A stretch of DNA of 64,000 nucleotides, taken from contig OY726573.1 in the NCBI GenBank assembly GCA_963383645.1, positions 20,213,158-20,277,157 of the forward strand. The letters are read 5' to 3'. Below, one piece after another: positions 32,300 through 42,229 of this stretch. Position numbers and translations under genes: made by a program. This DNA is from Muscardinus avellanarius. Its lineage: Eukaryota; Chordata; Mammalia; Rodentia; Gliridae. The notes under the pieces are model-generated. The model was not told the origin of the DNA and did not search any database. It saw nothing but the letters and a program-made list of their open reading frames with translations. The stretch's first letter is position 1; the number at the start of each line of letters is the position of its first letter.

Positions 32300-32900
32300 A
32301 GATTGGGTTTGCTGACTTGATTCCTTTGTGGGGAGGAGTGAGCAGGATCAGGTCTTAGGCTGGGCTGAAACAGGAGGATGGCCCACCAATGCATGGGGGC
32401 CTCTGTCTAGCTCCCTCAGGGCTCCAGTTTCACCAGCAGACATGGGGGAGCTTGGGATTCACAGGAGCCCAGTGGAGATTTTCTGTGGTAGGAACAGCAT
32501 TTGGTGGTCCCACAGAGTCTGGGGACACAGAAAACCCAGAGCCTCTGCCCATACAGCTGCAGGATGAACCCAGGCAGAGCGGGCAGGTCCCCGCGTCTCT
32601 CTGTGGCCCCATTTCCAGCTGCTTGTGTGCGTACCACCCCGCTCACTCACCAGCTCCTGTCCTCCTCCGCAGATGGGGTGCACATGCCACAGCCTGGGAA
32701 CAAATCCTGCCTGCCACCTGCCTCTGCAAGGCCGCCCAGCTCAGCTTCTACCCCAACATGACAGAGAAGAACACAAGAACAGCGATTTCTACGTGGATGC
32801 CTTGCCCGCTTGTCTCTGTTTCTTCTTCTATTTCCCGTGCTCCCTCCTCTCCTGCACATCTTCCCTCTCACTCTCCCTCCTGCGACCGCGATCTACCCTC
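32300..32900. other. GC-rich unique block, no gene recognised
   Basis: Several overlapping frames stay open on both strands (for example plus 32389-32985, which runs into a GT repeat). I recognise none of the translations. A cctcctccgcag acceptor-like site is at 32662-32673, but no exon can be supported. Confidence 0.3.
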
Positions 32901-32901
32901 C

Positions 32902-32903
<2 letters not shown>

Positions 32904-32939
<36 letters not shown>

Positions 32940-33770
32940 TCCTGAGATTGAGTCCAGGGGAAGTCTACACGATCTACACCCCTAGCCCTGTTTTATTTTT
33001 CATTAGAGAACAAGGTCTTGCTAAGTCGTTGAAGCTGGGCTCAAACCTGCAATGGTCCTGTCTAATCTGCCACGTAGGTAAGGAGTGCAATTGCTGTATC
33101 ACTTCAGATATAGACATGCACGCATGTGTGTACACACACACACACACAGAGACAGACAAACAGACACACAGACACACGGAGGATGAGATGTGTGTGCGCA
33201 TCTGTCCCAGGGGTATTCTACCTTCTAGCTACATCCCAGCTCCATTTGAGTTTCTAATTTTTTTTTTTTTTTTTTTTTTGGTGGTACTGGGGTTCCTGGA
33301 AGCCCTTCTACCTCCGGGCTACACTCCCAGACCTATTTTTATATTTTTATTTGGAAACAGGGTCTCCTAAGCCAGCGCGGGCGGCTGGCTTGGAACCTGC
33401 GCGATCCTCCAGTCTGCCTCCCAAGCGCGGGGATTACAAGTGTGTGCCACCATGCCCGGCCCGAGTTTCTAATCTTAAAACAGGGTCTCACTAGGTTGCT
33501 GAGGGCCTTGCTACACTGCTGAGGCTGGCCTTCAACCTGTGATACTCCTGTCTCAGCCTCCCCAGCACTGGGATTACAGACATGGTACTAGGGATGGAAT
33601 CTAGGGATGTTTTACCTCTGAGCCACACCCCTAGTCCTATTTTTTATTCTTTATTTTGAAATAGGGCTCACTAAGTTGTGAAGGGCCTAAGTAGCTGAGG
33701 CTGTCTGCAAACTGTGATCCTCCTGTCTCTGCCTGTCAACGCTGTGATGACAAGCGTGCACCACCATGCC
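32904..33770 (-). repeat. (GT)n and SINE cluster
   Basis: A GT run at 32904-32938 and a SINE at 32940-33085. CA-type repeats lie at 33130-33180. A young SINE with T run is at 33257-33463, and two older SINE parts at 33464-33580 and 33582-33770. Confidence 0.7.
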
Positions 33771-33899
33771 CAGAGCCATGAAAGGGTTTAAGCAGGAAAA
33801 CCAGGTGGCAGGTGGCGGCCACAGGGTAGAAGGTAGACGGCCATGGTAAGACCGTCCTCTGGACTGCTTTCCCTGGGGAGGGGCTAGGGCTCCAGGCGC

Positions 33900-34360
33900 T
33901 GGCGCTGGCCGGAAGGGGGAGCCAGTAGAGCCCAGCAGAGGCCGCGCGGCCTGTCCTCTGCACCTAGCGCCCTCTTATTCCATCTTTGCAGGCCGCAGGG
34001 CCCGCCCTGGGGCCTCCCTACCTGTGGCCTCCGCTCCTCCCTGGGCTCTGTGGTCTCGGGACTCCCTCCTGCCCCGACTCTGCGTTGGCCGGCTTCCGCT
34101 CCTCTCAGGACCCTGTGGATCTTCGGCCTCCGCTCCTTCCCAGGTTATGGGGTCGCCGGCCTCTGCTCTGTCCGGGCCCTGGGGATCACCGGCCTCGACG
34201 CCGCGCCATGGAGGGGCAGTGCTGTCTTCTCAGGCCCCAGGCCGTCCTCAGGAGGCAGCACAGTCCCAGAGGTCAGCAGGGACCTGGACGAAGCAGCAGT
34301 TGGGCCCCGCTTGGTGACCCCCTGGTCCAGGACCTCTTCTCTATCCCTGGCCAAAGGGTG
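33900..34360 (-). other. GC-rich block, left copy (inverted relative to 39.4-39.95 kb)
   Basis: On the minus strand a frame at 34354-34145 contains LPPEDGLGPEKTALPLHGAA, which parallels LRRRVAPEETALPHHGPPWP in the right copy. Diverged 33-bp repeat units (gtcgccggcctctgctc type) follow at 33990-34190. It is an older or less constrained copy with fewer repeat units. Confidence 0.65.
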
Positions 34361-34364
34361 GCCT

Positions 34365-34720
34365 CACGCGGGGGCGGGGCCAGGGCATGGACACTCAGGG
34401 CAGGGCGAGGCCAAAGAAGGCAGGATGGGGCAAGGGGAGCCAAAGTGTGGGGCCTCCCGGGGTGCGCGGGGCCATGCTGTGTGGGGAGGGGCTACGCGGG
34501 GCGTGGAGGTGGCCAAGGGGATGGGACACTAGAGGGTGGAGTGGACCAAGGGGCGGGGCCAGGAGGGTTGGACAGGGACTGAAGAAGCAAAGGGCCACGT
34601 GGAGGGTGGAGCCGGTTGGGCTGGTGAATGCCTGGGCCCAGGAGGGGGTGGGATGCCCCAGGGGCGGGGCCTCATGGAAATAGGGGCGGGGCCATATGGG
34701 CGGGCAAAGGGCGGGGCCAG
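34365..34720. promoter_or_regulatory. GC-box cluster (left)
   Basis: At least five ggggcggggcc-type Sp1/KLF boxes (34369, 34550, 34660, 34683, 34708 and variants) in a CpG-rich setting next to the left GC block. It resembles a CpG-island promoter. Confidence 0.5.
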
Positions 34721-34724
34721 CTGT

Positions 34725-35010
34725 GGCTGGCTGTGGCTGGCTGTGCCTGTGGAGATGTAGTGTAGATACAATCCCAGCTGGGTCTGACGGGGCTGTTGAG
34801 GTGTAGAAGCCCTCTCAGGGCTGGCTGTGACTGTGGAGGTCTAGACGCAATCTAGACTAGGGCTAACTTTCGCTCCTGAGGTGTAGACAGGCTCCCAGCT
34901 GGGGCTGGCTGTGACTGTGGAGGTGTAGACAGGATTCCAGCTAGGGCTGGCTGTCGCTGTCAAGGTGTAGATACAATCCCAGGTAGGGCTGGCTGTGGCT
35001 ATGTAATCAC
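34725..35010 (+). repeat. ~58-bp tandem repeat (about five units)
   Basis: Units share gggctggctgtgactgtgga, then ggtgtagacaggattccagc, with increasing divergence. It begins in a ctggctgtgg short repeat at the edge of the GC-box cluster. Confidence 0.75.
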
Positions 35011-35463
35011 AATAATTGGCAGGCTAAGGTTGAGGGATGCCAGGTTTGAGATCTATGAGCTCGTTTTTCAAAAGCAAAAAATAAAACAGCGCTGAGAGTA
35101 TAGCTCAGAGATAGTAGGCTCCTGGGTTCAGTCCCCAGTACAAAAAAAAAAAAAAAAAAAAAGATTCGGCCCTGTAATCCCAGTACTTGGGAGGCTGAGA
35201 CACAAGATACAAAGACACAGAGATTGCATGTTCAAGGACAGTCCCAACAATTTAGCAAGAATCTTGATGGTTTTTCCAGCCCCTTTCAAAATATGAACAT
35301 AAAATGAGGTAGAAGTGGAGCTCAGAAGAACAGTAGAAAGTCTCTCCATTCAATTTCCCTGTACTACAAAACAAATAATTATTCCAGACACTGTTTCAAA
35401 ATGAAAATAAAAAGGGTTGGGGGTGGAGCTCAGAGTTAGAATGTCCCTGGGTCCAATTCCTAG

Positions 35464-35514
<51 letters not shown>

Positions 35515-36168
35515 TAATCCCAGTTCTTCAGGGTATACAGGCACCTGCCCGTCCTTTGGAGGCTGAGACAGGGGAATCACAGCTTCGTGGCAAGGATCAG
35601 GGACTTAATGAGGTCCCTGCCACATAGTGAGACCCTGTTTCAGATAATAAATAAGTAAAATAAGGCTGGAGATGTGGCTTGGAATGAGAATGGATCTGGG
35701 TTCAATTTCCAGTACCATCAAGTAAATAAATAAAATGGGCTGGGGTGTAGCTCAGAGGTACACACTTCTGGGGGCAAGCCCCAGTATCACAAAAATAAAA
35801 TACAATGCTACATGTGAAGATCACAACTCGGTCTGCAGAAGTTCTTTCATTATTTCTAGGGGATGGAGAGCTGGGAGGAGGAAGGGCCGACAGTGGTGGT
35901 GCCCATTAGCATCTCAGGGACACAATATAAATCAACACGGGTGGTAGTTTCAGCAGTTCAATTAAACACAGAAGCACATTTTGTTTTTTGTTGAACTAGA
36001 GATTGAACAAAGGGAAATTGTACATCTCAGCTGCAACCTCAGCCCTATTTATTTTGAAACAAGGTCTAAGTTGCTGAAAGCTGGCTTCAGACCTGCAATC
36101 CTCTGTCTCAACCTTCAAGTACTAGGATTGCAGGTGTGTACCATTGCACTCAGCTAGATGTACAAATT

Positions 36169-36203
<35 letters not shown>

Positions 36204-36540
36204 TTTGTGGTTCTTGGGATTGAAACCAAGCCCTCAGTCCAGTGGCAGCTACTTCAAGCTCTTCAACAATATTTATGATCAATTTGTACCCAAAGTCTTA
36301 GCAGTTATCATCAAGGGCACTGGAAGTAGGTTTTGAGCTTGTTGTGATAGCACAGACCAGGAATCCCAGCACCTGGGAGGATGAGAGGGGAGGCTTATGG
36401 GCTTACAGCCAGCCTCGGCTACTTAGTGAGGCTCTCCACAACTCAGTGAGACCCTATTTCAAATAAAGAATAAAAATAGGGCTGGGATGTAGCTCAGAGG
36501 CAGAGTTTCCCTGAGATTAATCTCTAGTACCACAAAAAAA
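35010..36540. repeat. SINE cluster with (CA)n and (TTTA)n
   Basis: Forward SINEs or parts at about 35010-35160, 35162-35320, 35350-35466, 35515-35735, 35738-35800 and 36335-36540. A reverse SINE lies at 36000-36155. A CA run is at 35467-35512 and a TTTA run at 36166-36206. Confidence 0.65.
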
Positions 36541-36659
36541 AAAAAAAAGGCTTGGTGTGTAGCTTGAGGAATAATGGCCATGGGTTTAGCCCATAGTGTA
36601 AAAAAAAAGAGTTTTTGATTGATGAATGAGTGTCTGGTGAGTCTAACAGAGACTCCAGA

Positions 36660-38215
36660 GTAACATCTTAAGCTCAAGTGACCATTGCTCTATTGGGCTG
36701 TGAACCAACGACTGTGCCACAGTTTTGACCAAGTGAGCAGAATCCTGCTGCTAAGACAACTGCCTGTGTTGAGTTTCCTTCTTGTGCCAGGTGCTTGCTG
36801 GAGCCAGCACCTCATAGGACAATCCACACGACTGCGCCCGTGCCTCCGTGCTGGAGACCTTGTAGATGCTGCAGACTTCAGTCTCGCAGCCTGACTGAGC
36901 AGACACATCCCTGTCGCCCTAACCTACCTGTAACTGCTGGAGGCCACCGCATCCACCCTTCAAACTTGATCACCGGGAAGCATCCAACTGCTCAGGTCAG
37001 TGCAGAAACTCAGGAGAGAAGAGGCAGAGGGGTTTCAGTAGGAGAAACTGCCCTGCCCAAAGGGTCAGCACAGCCTCAGTACTTTAGAGGGAGCCAAGAC
37101 TCACCGCATGCAGAGAAGGAAGACCCGCGGCTGATGCAGCCTCTGACCCAGCCTTGGCTGAGACCAAGTGGACAAAGGAATCACAGGTCTGAGCCTTCCC
37201 CCAGGATGTGTCTGTGGGTCCAGGGGAGGCCCGTGTCACTCACCATGCTCTTCATAAGGATCACTGGGGTCGTCAGCCACCAGCTTTGCATTGCTAGGAG
37301 TTTCATGATCTTCTTTGGCCACAAACATTACGGGATCCTTCCCTGGTGTTTGGAGAACAGAGGAGAAAATACTTCCTTGAGAGCAGTGAATGGCCTTCAA
37401 CCCCAAACAGCCACCAAAAGCAGTGTGAAGACTGTCCCTCCCACAGGCCCAAAGTGAAGGGACCTGCCAACTGCTCCCCCCGGCTCACCCTGCAGGAGGG
37501 TCTGGCAGCCATGTATGCTGAGCACATAGAGCTGGAACAAAACCTAAACTGAGGTCACATGCCAGGAGGAAGCCTCACAATCCGCCTTTCAGTTGTGTCC
37601 TCCGATGTAGTCTGTAGGTAGCAGATGAGATGAAATGCCCTGGACAAGCATGAACCCAAATTTGCTAAGAGGCGTCCAGTGCCAGTCTTTTCTGCAGCTC
37701 ATCAAGAAAGGAACAGCATCACTGAGAGAAAGGAAGGGCACGGTCCTGTCTCAGGACTCCCAGGCGCTCTGCCATGTCATCCCCAGCCATGAGCATACCC
37801 ACTTGCCCTGCTTCCCAGGGACCTGCCAGGATCTCTGGGTCTTCAGACCAGCCTTGATAATGAAGCACAGGATCAATCACAGCTCCTGACCTGAATCCCC
37901 GCCACACTCTTGTCTCACAGCTGCTCTCCTGTGCCACGGGGAGGGGGTGCTGCAACAGGATAAACTGGGATGAATCGAGGGCACAGTGATGGGGCGCTCA
38001 TCTTCAGTCCACACAGCTGAAGCAGTAACTGGGTCTTTGGGAGCAGAAGATGTCCTGTGGGAGAGGCCCCAGCCACCTGCCTCTGAGAGGCTGTCACTCA
38101 GCCTCCTGAGAATGTCCCTGGGCCAAGAGCCCTCTAGGACTCTTGGGTTCTAATCACAGTCAGGAGGAGGTAGGCCCACGGCAGGGGGGGGCACTACAGC
38201 AGCTACAGGGATTTG
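36660..38215. other. Unique sequence around the CHCHD4-like exon
   Basis: Apart from the exon at 37244-37342 I see no supported coding sequence. The moderate GC content and lack of SINEs over 1.5 kb are unusual here and suggest a duplicated single-copy segment. Confidence 0.35.
37244..37342 (-). pseudogene. CHCHD4: CHCHD4-like (MIA40) exon with splice sites
   Basis: On the minus strand the acceptor tccaaacaccag precedes, and the donor gtgagt follows, a 99 bp open exon. It reads [20 protein letters not shown], then [12 protein letters not shown]. This matches the N-terminal exon of CHCHD4/MIA40, the intermembrane-space oxidoreductase (the human version reads [10 protein letters not shown] and ADDPNDPYEEHG, from memory). 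The substitutions and the absence of the next exon (with the CPC and CX9C motifs) in the window suggest an isolated, duplicated exon. The preserved introns argue against a processed retrocopy. Confidence 0.7.
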
Positions 38216-38390
38216 GTTGGCAGGGGGCAGCCGTGGTCCAGTTAGGAGTGAGCGTGGGGCAGTCGTGATGTCCTTAGTGAGTCCGCAGGGGGCATTTGTG
38301 GCCCCCTGGACAAGTAGCCCAGGCAGAGGCTTTCCTCACAGCCAAGGGCAGGGGCAGTATCCAAGGAAAGCCAGCAGGGGGCAGGCGTGA
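38216..38390 (+). promoter_or_regulatory. Cluster of CTCF-like motifs
   Basis: Three same-strand matches to the CTCF core: ggcagggggcagc (38219), ccgcagggggcat (38283) and the near-perfect ccagcagggggcagg (38371-38385). They sit in an irregular repeat between the inverted GC blocks. Binding is a prediction. Confidence 0.45.
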
Positions 38391-38451
38391 TCTCCGGGCA
38401 CAGGCAGCTCTGGCCAGGGGCAGTTCCTGTAGACAGCCTAGTCCTGGGGCC

Positions 38452-38905
38452 CAGCATGGTGGCTCACACCTGGAATCCTAGTACTTGGGAGGCTCAGAGA
38501 GAAGGATCGCAGGTTTGAGGCCAGCTTCAGCAACCGAGAGAGGCCCTCAGCAACTTTAGTGAGACTGTTTCGAATTAAAACGTTAAAGGAAGCTTGCCTT
38601 GAGCTCAGAGGTAGAACACCTCCTGATTCCATCCCCAGTAGCATGAAATCAATTTTTAAAAAGTTTAAAGTGTGGCTCAGAGGTAGACCACCTGTGAGTT
38701 CCATCCTCAGTGCCCCAAATGGACTACATACTGAAGAAGCCACTACTAAATCTTTGGTGTCCGGCATGGTGGTGCACCCTTGTCATCTCAGAGACAGGAG
38801 GATCGTTGGTTCCAGGCTAGCTTCAGCAACTTAGTGAAAAATAAAAAGAAATGGGGATGTAGCTCAGAGGTAGAAGGCCCTGTATGAAGCCTCCAGTACA
38901 AAAAG
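38452..38905 (+). repeat. Two SINEs
   Basis: Forward SINEs at 38452-38650 and 38760-38905. The first is followed by a repeated tail segment (ggctcagaggtagaccacct). Confidence 0.65.
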
Positions 38906-39119
38906 GGGGTTGCTTAAACACCTCTCCCAGCCATGCCCCCTGGAATACCGCTGACCCCGGTCCATCTCCTGGCTCCCCCATGCCAAGACGCTGGGAGATG
39001 CCAGCAGCCAATGGACAACGCTGACCCCACGCCCTTCTCTCCTGGCGGTGCTGGATGGGGCTGGGGACGCACCCTCCTGCCAGGGCCCTGGCCAGCACTG
39101 AATGCTGGGGAGAGCTCCA

Positions 39120-39400
39120 GTCCTCCCCTGGCCCCGCCCCACCCCTCTGCTGGTCCCGCCCATGGCCCAATCCCTCTTCTGGCCCCGCCCACCGATCTAC
39201 CGCCCCTTTTACTGGCCCACCCCTCGATGGCCCCGCCCAAAGCTCCGCCCCAGAATGCCACGCCCATTTCCCTGGCACTGCCAACCAACTGGCGCCATCC
39301 CTTTTGCCCCGCTTACCCAAGGGCACCTTTCCCCTGGTGGCCACGCCCGGGAAGGCCACGCCCACTCCCGGCCACGCCCACCAACCCACACAGCCTGGGC
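39120..39400. promoter_or_regulatory. GC-box cluster (right)
   Basis: Repeated ggccccgccc / ccacgccca boxes (39133, 39157, 39181, 39231, 39246, 39259, 39342, 39357, 39371) lie immediately before the ATG at 39451. The pattern mirrors the left cluster and looks like a CpG-island promoter built from a short GC-box repeat. Confidence 0.5.
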
Positions 39401-39450
39401 TCCGCAGTGTTGAAGGACCCCACCTGCCGCGGGGTCAGCTGCGCGGAACC

Positions 39451-39935
39451 ATGGCGGGGGCGACGCTGGACGGACTCGCGGCCCTGGACGAGGGGTCGCC
39501 GCCTCCGCCGCTTCGTCCCTGTCCCCCTGAGCTCCGGGGACGGCGGAGCTGCCCCCTGAGGAGGCGAGTGGCGCCTGAGGAGACCGCGCTGCCCCACCAC
39601 GGCCCACCATGGCCAGGCGTGGAGGCCGGCGTGGAGGCCGGCGACCCCCACAGCCAGGGGAAAGCAGAGGCCGGCGACCCCCACAGCCCGGGAGGAGCGG
39701 AGGCCGGGGACCCCCACAGCTCGGCAGGAGAGGAGGACGGGGACCCCCACTGCCCGGGAGGAGCGGAGGCCGGCAACCTCCACAGCCCGGGGAAAGTGGA
39801 GGCCGGCGACCCCCATAGCCAGGGGAAAGCGGAGGCCGGGGACCCCCACAGCCCGGGAGGAGCGGAGGTCGGCGACCCCCACAGCCCGGCAGGAGCGGAG
39901 GCCGGCCTCCCACAGGCCCTGGCAGGAGCTCACAG
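39451..39935 (+). CDS. Putative first exon with 11-residue repeats (unrecognised)
   Basis: The ATG sits in a good context (accatggcg) just after the GC boxes. The frame reads MAGATLDGLAALDEGSPPPP, then about nine repeats of an 11-residue unit like EAGDPHSPGGA (33-bp period, 39628-39920), and ends at a donor-like cacag/gtaggg at 39935. I do not recognise the protein. The repeat is GC-rich and in frame, and long ORFs also exist on the other strand, so coding is uncertain; a transcribed CpG-island minisatellite is the alternative. Confidence 0.35.
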
Positions 39936-40189
39936 GTAGGGGGGCCCATGCAGGCCCAGTGTGGCAGGACCCGAGGACACGGGTGGAGAGGTGGCACCAC
40001 GCCCACTGCCGGGTTCTGCTGCCCTCGCCCAGCACAGCCCCGGCCCCAGCGCCGGGTGATGGACCCCGCAGCTCCATGGCCCCCTCCCCAGTGAAAATGC
40101 CAGAGCCCGCTCACACTCCCCCTGGCCAGCCTACCTTCACTCCCTGTGGGTGCCACCTGCTGCCTACTTTTCCTGCTTAAAAGCCTTCA

Positions 40190-40375
40190 TTGCAGCTGGG
40201 CTGGTGGCCACAGCTGTCATCCCAGGACTTGGAGGCAGGGATGGGAGGAGCACAGGTTTGAAGCCAGCCTCAGCAACTTAGGCCCTGTTTCCAAACGAAA
40301 AAACATAATAGGGCTGGGAGTATAGCTCAGAGGTGGAATGTCCTCGGATTCAATTCCAAGCTCCACAAAAGAAAA
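40190..40375 (+). repeat. Dimeric B1-ID-like SINE
   Basis: A forward SINE from gctgggctggtggccacagc to ttcaattccaagctccac. Confidence 0.65.
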
Positions 40376-40646
40376 AAGAAAAACAGATTGGGTTTATTTT
40401 TATTTACTTCAATTTTTTTATTAATTAGACCATTTCTGTGAACTTTTCTGTTAGACCTGCTTTTGCTGCATCCTATAGTTGGTATGTTACACTTCTCTTT
40501 TTGTTTCAAGATAGTTTTCGGTTTGTTTGACACATTGGTTGTTAAAAGTATGATGTTTAATTTCCTGTGGCCAAAAAAGACACTTGGTGTGCTTACAGTC
40601 TTCTTACCTTTGTTAAGGATGTGATTTGTCCTGGAGATTGTGTGTG

Positions 40647-40649
<3 letters not shown>

Positions 40650-40722
<73 letters not shown>
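40650..40722 (+). repeat. (GT)n(GA)n compound microsatellite
   Basis: About 14 GT units are followed directly by about 23 GA units. Confidence 0.95.
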
Positions 40723-40728
<6 letters not shown>

Positions 40729-40959
40729 CTGTGTATTCTATCGCAGGTGAACGCAACATTTCGTCTAGGTCACTAGGTTGAACTGGTCAACAGTGTTAGG
40801 AGAGTGCGCTGTTTTCTGGTCAGTTTTCCGCCTGAATGACCTGTGATTAAAGGGTTAGTGAAGAGACGGCAGAAGGGCAGGTTAGTGTGTGTGAGAGCAG
40901 CCAGCGAGCAGGCTGCAGGGCCTCTCAGCCAGTTCTGCTCTTGCTACGAGGAGACCTTC

Positions 40960-42225
40960 AGGGACCATGTGGGGTCCCCAGGGCCATGGCCTCATGACTT
41001 TGCCCAGGTGGAACTGCCTCTCCATCTTTCAGGGACAGAGGTGGCTGTGAAAGTCCTGCCAGAGAGCACCGACCTTGCCCTTTGTGATCTCCGAATCTGC
41101 AGTGGCCAGCTGTTTCATGTGGAAACCACTGGAGACGTCTCCCTGGTGATGGAGCCTGCGAGTGGGGTGACTCTGCCGCACACCCCAAGGGCCAGCAGCA
41201 TGCAGGAGGAGGAGGCCGGGACAGCGTGGGTGTGTGCTGCTGTCACAGAGGGGCATCATGCACAGAGACCGGAAGCGGGAGGACATCCCGCGCGATGCCA
41301 GCCCAAGCTTCAGCCTCCCTGACTGTGGGCAGAAGACGCACAAGGTCTGTGTACGTTCACATATCTGCTCTAGAACTCTGCACGTGCGGGAAGATCATGA
41401 TGGCCCCCAGAGGACATACAGAAGAACCACGGTGTCCTTCTCTGCGTCATGGTCACAGGGCGCCCCTCCCTTAGCAGGGCTTCCCTTCACAGCTGCAGGA
41501 GCAGATCCTACGTGCAAGATCCAAACATCCCTCTTAGCTCCCCACCAAAATACCAAGCAGGACCAGAGAGGACCCAACACAGAGGCTCGGGTATAGACCA
41601 AATCCTAGGACACCATGGCTGACCCAGGGTGAGGGCACTCACCCCTCAGCCCAATGAGCCTCCCCAAACCAGCCGCCCATGACAGTGAGGGCGACCTCTG
41701 ACCCCGGTCTTGGTAAACAGAAAGCTTAATGAGGTGATGGCTTCATGATGCTCCAGCACCAGAGAACCCGGGGTTTGGGCTGAGAACCTTTCGGTGGGCA
41801 CCGCACGGCCAAAGGTCAGCCTTGCCGTCCCAGAGCAGTGGCGGTGAGCCTGCCCGCGGCTCCTGCCTGAGGAGGACAGGCAGGAGCGAGAGATAGCAGG
41901 AAAGACAGCCTGCCTGCCCCCCACGCAGCCTGAATGAGGACCCCCACTTCCAGCACAGCCCTCAGCGCATCCCCGAGGCTCCCCCGCCAGCCCGGCATGA
42001 GCAGAGTGTGGGGAGACAGAGCAGGGAGTCCGTCCAGGGGCCAGGTCAGAGGAAAACGCCCTCTCCCAGGGCAGTCGCTCTGTGGGCCTGCAGCCCGAGC
42101 CCGGACAGCAGTCAGAGCTCCAAGGGGTCCCCGGGATGGTTGTCGCCTGTATCCTAAGAAGATGTTACTGCCTGCTGGCCCCAGAGACAGCCCTGAGTGC
42201 AGAACTGAAGTGGCACCAATGAAAA
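40960..42225 (+). pseudogene. SMOK/MARK-like kinase pseudogene
   Basis: The plus strand shows relics in the order of the kinase at 23.8-25.8 kb. They are GTEVAVKVLPE (Lys region, 41033), a VETTGDVSLVMEPASG block (hinge, 41119-41166), a frame change, RGIMHRDRKREDI (catalytic loop with HRD, 41249-41290) and SFSLPDCG (degraded DFG, 41309-41332). Much later comes a Cys-rich tail relic RRCYCLLAPET (42158-42190), comparable to CCCCLMAKK. The Gly loop is gone and the frame is broken several times. It is inverted relative to the intact gene. Confidence 0.75.
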
Positions 42226-42229
42226 CGAG

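Noticed and set aside
32389..32985. 198-codon plus ORF
   Set aside because: Ends in translated (GT)n and a SINE tail; no recognised domain.
39209..40156. 315-codon minus-strand ORF across the right GC block
   Set aside because: Shadow of the GC-rich 33-bp repeat; the plus frame has the better start, promoter and donor.
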